Shown here: in pieces, positions 1-11,400 of the stretch | Position numbering within the stretch: the stretch's first letter is position 1 | How the letters are laid out: each line of letters opens with the position of its first letter | Assembly: GCA_001972305.1 (NCBI GenBank) | Contig: BDDD01002308.1 | Span: 1-64,000, forward strand | Reading direction: 5' to 3' | DNA from: Cephalotus follicularis | Taxonomy: Eukaryota; Streptophyta; Magnoliopsida; Oxalidales; Cephalotaceae | DNA: 64,000 nt | Notes under the pieces: generated by a model | Database searches by the model: none | Seen by the model: only the letters and a program-made list of their open reading frames with translations | What the model was told of the DNA's origin: nothing | Translations under genes and position numbers: made by a program

Positions 1-370
1 GCCAAGTGAGGACAACGGCTAACCCCTACCATTACAGATTGAGCGAGGACGTTTGGAGTCTTGCTGCCGAAGCTTCTGAAAGCTTCTGTTATCGTTTTAA
101 GGTTGTTATTTTACTGTTGTTATGTACTGTATTGAACGAACGAATCACACCTTGTTACTGTTGTATTCCTTATGATAAGGATATTGTTGAACTGAAATGT
201 AACCGCACGTAGTATGGGATGAGTGCGAAGGCTTGTACTTTATACATTCTGGCTTATCGACTATTTCCGCATACTGTTTTATACTGTTGAATGAAATGCT
301 GGAATGTATGTTAATACCGATATCACCATATATGCTGGTCATTGACGGATTGAATTAACGGGGTGTGACA
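1..370 (+). repeat. 3' part of an F-type Tekay-like LTR
   Basis: The sequence starts inside the conserved LTR block (GTGAGGACAACGGCTAACCC form, 1-41), runs through a stretch similar to 18741-19097 of solo LTR F, and ends with GGGGTGTGACA at 370, the usual CA end of these LTRs. Its 5' part lies outside the window, so I cannot say whether it is a solo LTR or belongs to a full element, and I see no clear target duplication. The short open frames in it are chance. Confidence 0.75.
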
Positions 371-538
371 TAAAATAATTTGCGTAATTAAGGAAATGAA
401 AAACTCTTTTTCAGCCTTAAAAATGTTAAAAAGTATTTATAAAACGTGTAGGCACAGATCAGAACGCGTAAACGCATTCTGCCGTTGTAACTGGTGACGC
501 TTTATGATAAGCGACATCGGTTAGTGTCAACGCTTCCA
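371..538. other. Unassigned AT-rich spacer
   Basis: Non-coding sequence between the LTR end at 370 and the phased array that follows. No gene, terminal repeat or RNA is recognisable. Degenerate motifs of the array type begin near 490-527, so it may be part of the same unidentified LTR. Confidence 0.4.
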
Positions 539-826
539 TCGACGCTTTGTTCAAGCATCCGCGCTTTAGAGTTAAGCATCATCACTTAATGATTTAGGCG
601 TTGATGGTTGTCTCAAACCGTCAGCGCTTAGCGATTAGTCATAGATGGTTGTCTCAAACCATCAGCGCTTAGTGCCAAAGCATCGAGGTATAATCTGAAG
701 CGTCGATTGTTTTCTCAAAACATCATCGCATAAGGCTTAAGTGTCGACTGTTAGTGCAAACCGTCTGAGCTTAACGCTAAACCGTTGACAGTTTACTCTA
801 AACTGTCAACGCTTTACTCGAACAGT
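539..826. repeat. Phased array of about 21-bp units with degenerate TCGA core
   Basis: Fourteen consecutive core motifs (TCGA or a one- or two-base variant such as TCAG, TTGA, TCAT) start at 539, 558, 579, 601, 621, 639, 662, 683, 703, 723, 744, 764, 785 and 806. Steps are 18-23 bp, mean about 20.5. Many units read like CGTCGACGCTTAG or CCGTTGATGGTTGTCTC. This is the longest unbroken run in the window. It has no coding potential and probably belongs to the LTR of an unidentified element. Confidence 0.7.
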
Positions 827-838
827 ACGTTTCATCAC

Positions 839-2709
839 ATGTTATTGTCTCACAATTCAACCCAAAAATACAAGCATATCACGAACAACATCATTCTAAC
901 AGTATATATGCATCAAATCCTCACTGATACCATTTTACTGGAACCATATGGTGATCAAACAAATAATCTAGATACTTGCAACCTAAAAGTATAGTGTTAT
1001 CATCTCATGATAATCAAACCATAAAGTTCATTCCCAGGATCATTTGAGCATATATACACAGTTAAAATACAGAGATAAACAATAGAAAGAACAGGCGGAA
1101 AATACTCACAAAAAGGAGCAGCTCCTTCTTTGTTGATTGGTGGTTCTATCCTCCAAGTACAGCAGGCCTCCAAGGTATCAACACCAAGCCTTTCTCACCA
1201 ACACCAATGCTTCTCAAGCTCCGCAACTCTTGCCTTTTGGGTTATTGTGTTTTTCTTGTTCTTGACAGAACCAGAGAAAAAACACTGAGAGATAGGAAAT
1301 GAAAATGTCTGACTTCCCTAAGAAAAATGAGTTGAACTGTTTTTATGCTAGTAAAAAGGTGTTCAATATAAATTTTCAACTTTCTATTTGATGCAAAAAT
1401 CCCATTTAGCATAACTAGTATTCCTTTCCTTTTTAGATTTCTTTCTTTCCTTAAAAAATACATTTTTCCTTAATCATATTACGGATATTTAATCTCATTA
1501 AATATAATTAGAAAATAATATTCCAATTATTTTTCTCTCATGCGGTGTCGAAAATATCAGCCTGTATTGTGTGCGACCCAATGGGTTCACTATTACACTG
1601 CCCGTAGGATTAAATTGTGACACTCACAATTATCCGATTAAATATTTATTATCACATAAAAAATAATCATCTCGGACATTTTGAATTAAAACTCTTTTAA
1701 TTCTTTTCTTTGAAGATTAATTATCAATTTAATCTTAGGCATCCTACAGATCGACATCGACATCTAGCAATGCATAATGACCCCCAAGTAATATCAATTA
1801 TCTGTGAACCACTATTTACAGGTACATGCACGTGTAGTCCTTCCATTGACAATGCTCTGATTAAATCTAGGGTATGGATTATGTCAGACCCCAATAATTT
1901 AATCTTTAACCTCGTGACTATCTTTCGTCAGCGTAAATAATATTAGAGGTGCCCCCTCAAATATTCAACCTATGATATCACACTCTTGATATCTTAGCTA
2001 GCTTGGCCAGACGCTTAGTTGCTAACAAAAATCATCCTAAGCATAATCTTCTTTTACTAGAAGCAATGGATTCATTATTGCGCGCTCACATGCCTCCATA
2101 CATAAGCGTACTGTGTCCAACTAATACCTATATACACTTCATTGAATATGTATTTAAGCACCATCAAAACACAACACCCCATGCACAAGACATCCAGTGA
2201 CGGCTCATGTCCTGGGACCACATGCATTGCTGTAAAACTAGAATTCTATCTGACATGTAAGTAAAACTCCATACAAAAATTTTATCAATAGTCACCTTCA
2301 GTGAACTCATTAATGAGCACCCACGTAGTTGTCATAGCATCAACCATGCGAGTGGTGTGAGATCAGTCACCCTCTACTTACTGATCTGACAGTACGTGCT
2401 GGTCTATCCGGATTGATCATGCCCTAAGTGTCAATCCTATGACCGGGAATATTCGAAACAACGTATACCGAGATTCCAATTCTCACATCATGATCTCATC
2501 ATGAACTTGGTTCTCTAAGTTTATTCCAGGACATTCATTTATCATTTAATCATGCATTAAAGAAATGAACTCACAACCAATGATAAAATATAAATATCTT
2601 TATTGAATTTATATACAAGATAGAGTAAATACAAGCTCAGCACTGGCTTGTAGGACTTTATCTCTAATAATTCCTACTGTCAAAATTAAAATGAACTTTG
2701 GTACTAACA
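839..2709. repeat. Unassigned non-coding repeat DNA, possibly minus-strand LTR-like
   Basis: About 1.9 kb without a credible gene. Read on the minus strand from 2709 it starts TGTTAGTACC directly after a G-rich tract, which resembles an LTR start. The style (AT-rich with a CAATAAAG-like stretch near 2610) would also fit a copia-type LTR. I found no second copy, no target duplication and no clear other end. It may equally be the long 3' non-coding region that Athila elements carry after pol. Confidence 0.35.
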
Positions 2710-2710
2710 A

Positions 2711-2723
2711 CCCACCCCCCTCC
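2711..2723 (-). other. Internal G-rich polypurine tract of Athila I
   Basis: On the minus strand this reads GGAGGGGGGTGGG, about 125 bases after the end of the pol remnant. Athila-group elements commonly have a G-rich tract after pol, preceded by a conserved GGACAATG-like stretch, which is also present here (minus strand, near 2735-2745). I read it as that internal tract rather than as the true 3' LTR primer site. Confidence 0.5.
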
Positions 2724-2847
2724 AATACTTAAAGTTTCCATTGTCCTTAATGCAATGGAAATTAACTATAAAAAATAAAAAAGAATGATAAAAAGTAAAC
2801 AATGCAGTAAAATAAAGAACAAAAGGGGTAAGGGTTACTGGATATGA

Positions 2848-5622
2848 TCACGGAGGCTTGAAATACAGAGGCTCATGAAGGTCCATGGCCTTTTCCACCG
2901 ATGCGGCCCTATACTTGAGAAGTCTTCGCATTCGCTGCCCATTCACTCTAAACGCTTCTCCAATACCTGTCTAGAAAAACTTAAACATACCATGTGAAAG
3001 CACATATTTAACAATATAAGCTTCGCCCCAACGAGATTTCCATCAGTAAAAACCATCAAAATTGAATCCCCAGTCATAAGGTGAGAAAACAATTTTTACA
3101 ATATAAGAATTATCCCACTGTGATCTCCACCAGTAAAAACCATCAAGAGAACCAAAATTATTGTGGCCAACCAACCAATCAAACATTTGAGCATTGATAA
3201 TGCACACCCTCCATCCTATTCTATCTTTAGTAAAGAAAAAGTTATTTTAGAGGGTAGTGTGAGGGTGAGACGGCATGCTAAGCTTGTGGGTGAAATGGGA
3301 CAGATCATCCCATTGACTATCAGAAGTGGAATCAATGATCCCATCATCCAACCAACTCAGAATGTCCTTTTGCGTGACCTCAAATTCCTTGAATTCCCTT
3401 GCACATTCCATGAAGTCTCGTTCAAAGTCTACGTCAAAGTACGTCTAGTTAGGCGTGGTAAGTTTGTGAGTGAAATGGGATAGATGATCCCATTCACTAT
3501 CCAAAGTTGGCTCAATGATCTCATTTTCCACCCACGTTAACATTTCCTTTTGGGTAGCTTCCGTTTCCTCGAATTCTCGCATACACTCAATGAAGTCTCT
3601 ATCAAAATCAATGTCAACATATGTGTCAATCCTATCAGGCATCAAGTGTATCACATAGACTTCATCAAAGTCAGCTTGATGCTTTCCCAAATGGAAAATG
3701 TTAGAGTCCATTGACGATTTTCCAACGCTCAACTTCATCAGACCATTTCGGCAATTTATCAAAGCACTACTCGTGGCCAAGAGTGGTCTACCAAGGACAA
3801 CTGGGATTTGATCTTTTATATTGGCAATAGACTGGATATCTAATACGACAAAGTCGATGGAAAAAGAAAAACTCACCAACCTTGTTTAACACGACCTCAA
3901 TTTTCTCTCTCGGTACTTTCACCGACCTATTAGCTAATTGCAAAGTCATTGTGGCTAGGCGCAACTCTCCTAAACCAAGTTGCTCAAAAAAATAAGAAGC
4001 CAACAAATTCACACTTGCTCCTAAATCGAGCAAAGCATGTTCAATTTTGGCATTGCCTATTACACAAGAGATTGTCGAGTAGCCAGGATCATTATACTTT
4101 GGAATCTTCAGTTGTGAGAAAATAGCAGTGATATTGGCTGCCAAGAAAGCTTTTCTTGGAGTTTGAAGGATCCTCTTTTTCGTGCATAAGTATTTTAGGA
4201 CTTTTGCGTAAGAGGTCACCTGAGCAATTGCTTCCAGCAATGGAAGGTTGATTTGGACTTGTTTAAACGTTTCTACTATCTTTTCCATTGCTGGGGCTTT
4301 CTTATTTTTCTCTAATCTCTATGGAAAAGGAACGGGGGGATCATATCAACACTTAGGAGTTTTCACTAGTTGTTCCTTGTTATTTTCCTTTTCTTCGTCC
4401 ATCTTTTCGTATTCTTGGTCTTTTCTAGATTCTTCTTGTGCGCTCAATTTAGTTGGTTGTACAGAGGAATCGTCCAATTGCTCGCTCAACTTTTGCATTT
4501 GATCCGCGGAGGAAGAGGATACTTTCGGATTCGATATCGGTTGGGTGTGACCGGAATGATTCACGGTATTCCTCGGATTCGGGTCTGTCTGAAAAGGCAT
4601 CTTGCCTTTCTCTCTTTCGTGTAGAGCAGATGCAAGCTGTGAAATTTACTTCTCCATGTTATGCTGACTAGTCATTACAGTGCTCATGAGAATCTCTATG
4701 CTCTTTTCTAATGAGGAGTTCCTAGTCGTGTCTTCCCTTTGGTTCAACAATCTAGGTGATTATTGATTTTGAAATTGATTTTGTGGGAAGGATGGTTGGA
4801 CATTATTTGAATTCATAGGAAACCTTTGATAAGTCTGTTGTGGTGCAGACTGGCCAGAGAAGCTCAAAGGTTACCCCAAAAAGTGTGAAGGTTGACCAAA
4901 AAAATTCATTGTTTGACCAGAAAAATTTGATGGTCCTCTTTGGTTATGCCCTTGGCTCTATGAGAATTTTGGATGATTTCGTCAACCCGGATTGTATGTG
5001 TTACTATATGGGTTGTATTGATTCATTGCAAAAACGTTCTCTGCAGGATATTGATTTTCAGTGTAACTTTGGCATTCTTCGATGACATGATTAGGGGACT
5101 GACACCAAGAGCACATAGGGATGTGTTGATTTACTTGATTTTCGTGCTCGGGTTCCCTAATTATTGACTCTAGTACCTTGAGGTGGCTCTCTAACTGTGC
5201 CTCCCTAGCTACTGCTCCTTCTATGATGTATCCCTTACTCGGTAATGCTCTCTCCGAAACTTGAGTGGACTCCCACTCCCTAGTTCGCTCACCCAAATCT
5301 AAAAGGAAACTCCAAGCCTCATTTTCATCGGTGTACGAGGTGAACCCATCCAGACACATGGACTCAACCAATTGTTTGGTCTAGTAGTCGATGCCTTCTT
5401 AGATGATTTGGCATAAATGCCAAGTGTTTAGACCATGATGAGGACACTCTAAGAGAAGGTCTTTGAAATGTTCCATACATTGAGAGAATGATTCATTGGG
5501 TCACTGGCGAAACTGGACAATGTCGTTCCTTAGCATATTGGTTTTATGAAGAGGAAAGAATTTCTTTAGGAACGAGACTATGAACTGATCCCATGTAGAG
5601 ATGGAATTAGCGGGGAGACTAT
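2848..5622 (-). pseudogene. Athila I gag C-terminal part, protease and integrase end (fossil)
   Basis: Minus strand. The order is gag with a CSWCQSPNHVIEEC zinc knuckle (near 5100), a proline/serine-rich linker (4350-4800), a protease with LLDLGASVNLL (near 4010-4045) and the VVLGRPLLATSSALINC block (3750-3810), and at the far end the integrase tail with FRVNGQRMRR and MDLHEPLYFKPP, ending at 2848. These stretches match Athila elements and align with Athila II at 57472-59790. The fossil is degraded, with more than five interruptions, and is not a functional gene. Confidence 0.85.
3272..3631. repeat. Diverged 180-bp tandem duplication inside Athila I
   Basis: Two direct copies, 3272-3451 and 3452-3631. 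For example TGAAATGGGA occurs at 3291 and again at 3471, exactly 180 bases apart, and most of the intervening sequence aligns with scattered mismatches. It lies in the linker between protease and RT on the minus strand. The divergence indicates an old duplication. Confidence 0.8.
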
Positions 5623-6726
5623 TGTAACGCCCGAGATTTTCATGTATTATAATTTCACAATGTTTTTGTACTTTTGAATTGTGGAATTAATAAATAATGG
5701 ATTTTTCGAATTTGGTGATGTTTTCCCATCTCTATAATGTTGAATTGTTGTGTTAAATGCTAAAAGAATGCTAAAAGGCTAAAACGACGCTGTTCTGGGG
5801 GGGAAACACGTTGACGCCTTTAGAATCACGTCAACGCCTTTGTGGCAAAAAGGGTACACGTAGCTGCATGCACATGCAAATCGATCCGGAGGAGGACATC
5901 GACGTCCTCGTGTAAACTGATGAATGACATCAACGTCTTTGGAAAGACGTAGACGCTTTAACTTCGAATGCCATGCATGTTACTCTTCTGACAAATAACG
6001 TGCAAGGGAATCTGGTTTAGAGCCTTTTGCAGGCGCCTTGGGCAATGATGAATACGTGTTGTGCATGCTAGATGATACAAGTCATGTAAGTACCAGAGTT
6101 GAAGGAAGGGCATGACACTTGGGTGTGCATGCAGGCCATGGTGCCACCTTCAACGCCTGCTCCTGCAAAACAAACGGGAGAGAACTGGGAAAGAGAGAAA
6201 ATGGGAAAATGGGACTAGGAAGTGCATGCAATGGGATAGAGAAGGAAGAGAGAGGCCCTACCTGCATAAATCGCCTCCTCTCTTCATCCCTGGTTCGGCT
6301 GAGACACCTGTGTAAGAAAACAGAGAGTTAAAGAGAGAAAACACTTCCACCATTGTTGAGCTTGGAGCTTGGAGCTTGGAGCTACTAGTTCAGCTATGGG
6401 ACGGACCTAGAGGGGCTGCTGTGACCAGTTTGGAAACGAAAAGAGGTTGACTTTCCAGTTCCTAACTTGGGACAAAAGGTAGGGGAAAGCCATAACTGTA
6501 ATCTTGAGGTTGATGTTCATGCATAGTCTATGATTTTGGGTGTATGAAATGCATGATTCTTGAACTGATTTTGTTACTGGATGGATGCCATGATATGCTA
6601 GATAAGTTTTAAGTATCTGCATGTTGGTTTCTTGCCTTGATTACCCGTTATTATGCATGATTATGGGTTGTAATGGCTACTGTTTGTTAAGTCGTGAGGA
6701 AGAAGATGACTGCTGCTAGATAGACA

Positions 6727-7045
6727 TCGATGCCTTTTAATAAACATCGATGTCTTTTTGGTTTTGCCTTGTTACTGATTGAAAGGGATCGATGCCTATC
6801 TAAAGACATCGACGCCTTAGGCTACCTGCCTGGATTTTGACGTGTTACACGTCGACGCCTAAGGTTCCTACCTTAACGCGCCGACGCCGTCAACAATACG
6901 CTATTGTTTTAAGGTTCCAGACCTTGAGCGCCGACGCGTATGAAATGGACATCGACGCCTTCTACTAAAGAACGCGCTGACACTAAGACTTGGACATCGG
7001 CGCCTGTTGGAAAAGACATCGACGCCTTTGGATAGACATCGACGT
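6727..7045 (+). repeat. Phased ATCGACGC motif array in element A LTR
   Basis: TCGA-core starts at 6727, 6747, 6789, 6809, 6852, 6881, 6931, 6952, 6977, 6997, 7019 and 7039. Most adjacent steps are 20-22 bp or about twice that; 29, 50 and 25 also occur. Typical units read GACATCGACGCCTTT. A smaller group at 5811, 5831, 5899, 5930, 5950 has steps of 20, 68, 31 and 20. The 3' LTR carries the equivalent array near 14190-14515. Confidence 0.8.
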
Positions 7046-7660
7046 CTTTGGTACTGTTTGGGGTTTTCTTCATCTAACGATACGAAATGACCCCGATTCC
7101 TGTTAGAGTGCATTTGAGCATTTGTATGCATTGCATATGCACTGGTTACTGCCTGATTGTGTACTGTTTGTGAATTGTTTATGATTTCTAAAGTATTGAT
7201 ATTTAGAAATGCATATATGAACTCGAAATATGATATTTTGAGTATGAAAATATGTATTGGTTAAATAACGTATTTTCGACCGAACTGATAAACAATTTAC
7301 ACTACTGAAACTGTTTCTTGATATTTTCTACTGAAAATGTCTATTTTCAAATATTGTCACTTTTGAAAACATTTTGGAAAACAACTGCCTGTTGTCGATC
7401 TAAACGATCATTACTGTTTACTGTACTATTACTGTTTGAATTCACTGTTTGCTCTGTGAATTGCTATGTGTTTGTGTTTTAGCTACTAGTTGCATGGCGG
7501 AGGCTGCCAGTGATGACTACTAGTAGGGTTGTACCTAGGGGCCAGGAGCATGGCTAGGTGACTCACTGTACTGTTGCCTCGCTCGGTTGCCCGGAGTGGG
7601 GACCGGAGTGGGAGTGTAGCATGGGGCCAGGAGTTGGCGGTGCTATACATACTGTTGTTG

Positions 7661-7753
7661 TGGTCCTATATGGACATACTGACTGTTGTTGTGGTCCTAT
7701 GTGGACATACTGTACTGCCTGTTGGTCCTTCACGGACATTACTGTGTTTGTTG
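7661..7753 (+). repeat. 31-bp minisatellite in element A LTR, three units
   Basis: TGGTCCTATGTGGACATACT-like units start at 7661, 7692 and 7723; the third is diverged. The 3' LTR has the same structure around 15128-15220. It is a local tandem duplication that predates this insertion. Confidence 0.75.
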
Positions 7754-8377
7754 ATGTAGCCCTGGCCGGGTTACTACTGTACTGTTACTGCATATGTATA
7801 TTTCTGATATATGTAACACTGGTATTTTACTGTGCTGTTATACGTATATATATGTTCATATATGTATAAACTGGGTCTCCACTGCACTGCATCATTTATG
7901 CATTCATATCATGACATGCATTAAGTTGATCCCGAGTTACTTTTATGAGTTAGCCGAGTGAGGACAAAGGCTAACCCCCTACTTTACAGATTGATGCAGT
8001 GGACCTGTTGGACAGACATGGAGGAAGATCAAGTTGTTATATCCTTGATTTTGCTTATTCTCCTGCTTTGTATTAAACCTATGTTGGTTATGGTTTTCAG
8101 ATGTACCATTGTTATGGTATTGTTACTGATGGAGTTTAATCTTGTATAGTATTTCATGCTCCGTTTTTTGGGCGATTAACTATGATGACTTGTATTTGGG
8201 TAGCGTGCGGTATGGGACGCACGTTATGAGCTTACAACTTATGTTCGTTATGCTTCCGCAATTGTTGTACCTTGGAAAAGTTTTAAATTTTATGGTTTTT
8301 GCATGAGCTGTATTTTATATGTTAATTGCCTTTACCGCTTTAATGTTGCATTTCTCTTAAACGGGGTGTGACAACAG

Positions 8378-8390
8378 TGGTATCAGAGCA
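8378..8390 (+). other. Primer binding site, element A
   Basis: TGGTATCAGAGCA lies five bases after the LTR end. It is the common plant retrotransposon primer site complementary to the 3' end of initiator methionine tRNA. Confidence 0.9.
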
Positions 8391-8483
8391 TATTCCATAT
8401 ATGCTTAGCTAGGATACTTTCCTTGGCAATTAATGAATTGTTTTCCTAAAGTCGCGACTGACCGTCAATCTTCTTATATGAAA

Positions 8484-11400
8484 ATGGACCGAAGGAGAAC
8501 TTGTGCTAGGGCTAGAGCCGTTGGAGCTAATGCCACGGAAGAAGCTAATGTTCCACAAGGGATGGATATTCCCCAAGATGATAGCGATCCGATGGCTCGG
8601 ATTACAGACTATTTTCAGCAACAGATGGCCTTTAAGAGGGCTAGTGTAGAGGAGATGCGCCAGTACTACGCGCAAGCCCGACCGCAGCATAGGGCTCTCG
8701 ACCACTGCCCGGGAGAGGACGGTTTTGGGAGAGATATTGAGAAGTTCATGAGGCTGAATCCACCCAGCTTCATGGGGGAACTTGATGCTACGATTGCTGA
8801 GAGATGGCTGCAAGATCTAGAGAAGATCTTTCAGGTGATGGACTGTATTGATGCTCAGAAGTTAAGGTTTGCTGTGTACCGCCTATGGGGTGAGGCCACT
8901 CATTGGTGGGAGATGGTTAGGGCAAATGGGAGACACAGGGACTGGACAATACTTGGGACAGATTCCAGACAGAGTTCCTAGAGACTTATGTTCCATATAT
9001 TGAGCAAGAGCAACGAGAGACTGAACTCTTGGAGTTACGATAGGGAGAGATGACTGTTGCTGAATATCAAGCAAGATTCATGGAGTTAGCCAGACATTCA
9101 CCTTACCTGGTAGCTGACGAAGTGAAAAAGATACGGAGGTTCTTGAGAGGGTTGCGACCGGATCTTCGGTCAAAGATTAGAGCCATGGAGCTGGGGACTT
9201 ATGTGGAGGTTGCTCAAAAAGCTAGACTGTTGGAGACGATATCCAGTGAGGACCGGGCTGAGAGAGCTCACGCGAAGGAGAGTAAACAGAGTCCTACACA
9301 ATCTCGACCGGCATCGTCAAAGTGGCAAGATGGTGGTTCTCCAACGAAGTCGTCGAAGAACAAGTCTCAGCAGACAGCTTCACAGGGTACTCCAAGCCAG
9401 GGGAGTAATGCTAGATCTGGAGGATGCTTTTACTGTGGTCGTACCGGCCACCAACAGAAGGATTGCTGGAAGTTCAATGGCTGGTGTTTGAGGAGCGGGA
9501 CACCGGGTCATTCGGTGAAGGACTGCCCGAAGAGTTCTGCTACAGTACCTACTGGGCCGGGGAGCAGTAGTGGTGCGGCTGCAGGACCATCACAGAGGAG
9601 GGATACCGGCAAGGGCATCGCAAAAGGTAGAATTTTTGTACTTGCTCAGACTGAGGTTCCAGAGTCGACTTCTATTGTTGGAGGTACTCTGTATATATAT
9701 GGTTATTCTGCGAGAGTACTGATGGATTCTGGTGCATCACATTCATTTATATCTGCACGTTTTGCATCTTGCTTAGATGTTACCCCTGACTGCATGTCAT
9801 ACATACTTGATGTGAGCACACCGACTGGACTTCTATGTATACTGACTCGGTATATAGGAGTTGTGAGATGTCTATCGCAGGCATTCCCCTATATGCAGAT
9901 TTGATTGTACTGCCTATCCGTGACTTCGATGTGATATTGGGGATGGATTGGCTATCGGCACATCGTGCTCGTATGGATTGTTACCATAAGACTGTGGATT
10001 TTTGTCTGCCCGACGGAACGACTTTTCAGTTCAAGGGAGACAAGGGATTCTCAACACCGATCATATCTTTTATCCGAGCATCGAGATACCTGGAGAAGGG
10101 ATGCGAGGGATATTTGGCCTATGTTATTGATCGAAGGAAGGAGAAAGGCTTGAGCTTGGAGGAAATTCCAATTGTGTGCGAATTTCTGGATGTGTTCCCT
10201 GATGACTTGGGATCCTTACCGCCCAAGAGGAGCATGGAGTTCGTTATTGATCTTGTTCCTGGAACGGCTCCTATCTCTAAATCACCCTATCGGATGGATC
10301 CGGCTGAGTTGCGAGAGCTGAAGCTACAGTTACAGGACCTGATTGATAAAGATTTTGTAAGACCCAGTGTTTCTCCATGGGGTGCACCGGTACTGTTTGT
10401 CAATAAGAAGGATGGGTCGATGAGGCTCTGTATCGATTACCAAATGTTGAACAAAGCAACTATCAAGAATAAATATCCTTTACCCCACATTGAGGATTTG
10501 TTTGATCAGTTGCAAGGATCAAGGGTGTTTTCTAAGCTCGATTTGAGATCAGGTTACCACCAGTTGAGAGTAAGGGAAGGTGACATTGAGAAGACTGCCT
10601 TCCGAACACGGTATGGTCATTACGAGTTCTTGGTGATGCCGTTTGGTGTTACTAATGCACCGGCAGCTTTTATGTCATTGATGAATGACGTATTCCGACC
10701 ATACCTGGACCAGTTTGTTATGGAATTTATTGATGATATACTTGTATACTCGAGGAGTAAGGAGGAGCACACTCGGCACCTGAGGATGGTATTGCAGGTT
10801 CTTAGAGAACATCGATTGTACGCCAAGTTCAGAAAGTGCGAGTTCTGGCTTGACCATGTGATCTTTCTCGGTCACATAGTATCTGGAGAAGGCTTGACGG
10901 TGGATCCGTCAAAGACTGAAGTGGTAAGAGACTGGCCGCAACCGAAGAATATGACGGAGGTGTGCAGTTTCCTTGGTTTGGCGGGATATTACCGGATGTT
11001 CATCCAGAACTTTTCACGGATAGCTGAACCCTTGACCAGACTGACCCAGAAGAAGACTCTTTTTGTCTGGGACAAAGACTGTGAGGCTAGTTTTTGTGAG
11101 CTGAAGGACCGGTTAGTTTCCACTCTTGTCTTGGTATTACCTGATGGTAATGAAGGCTTTGCAGTGTATAGTGATGCATTGGGGAAGGGTTTGGGCTGTG
11201 TATTGATGCAGCGAGGCAAAGTGATTGCATATGCCTTGAGGAAGCTTAAGCCGTATGAAGAAAATTACCTAACACATGACCTTGAGCTTGCAGCTATTAT
11301 CTTTGCCCTTCAGAAGTGGAGGCACTACCTTTATGGGGCGCAGTTTGAGATCTTTACCGATCATAAAAGCTTGAGGTATCTGTTTTGTCAAGATACACTG

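Larger units (their letters stand above)
5623..8373 (+). repeat. Element A 5' LTR
   Basis: 2751 bp, from TGTAACGCCC to GGGGTGTGACA. It holds two groups of TCGA-core motifs (5811-5955 and 6727-7045), a 31-bp minisatellite (7661-7753), GGCCAGGAG blocks (7532 and 7626), and the roughly 42-bp block shared with other LTRs here (7953-7994). The 3' LTR aligns over its whole length. Confidence 0.93.

Noticed and set aside
371-838. Match to the Athila LTR because of shared TCGA motifs
   Set aside because: Only the motif core is shared; flanking sequence and LTR termini do not align with either Athila LTR.
2711-2723. G-tract taken as the true polypurine tract and start of an Athila 3' LTR
   Set aside because: The sequence after it does not match the Athila LTR start TGTTTAG seen at 33038 and 55400.
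6901-7131. Arg/Ser-rich minus-strand frame, also at 14333-14596
   Set aside because: Produced by the repeated TCGA motifs read in reverse; present in both LTRs of element A and not a gene.
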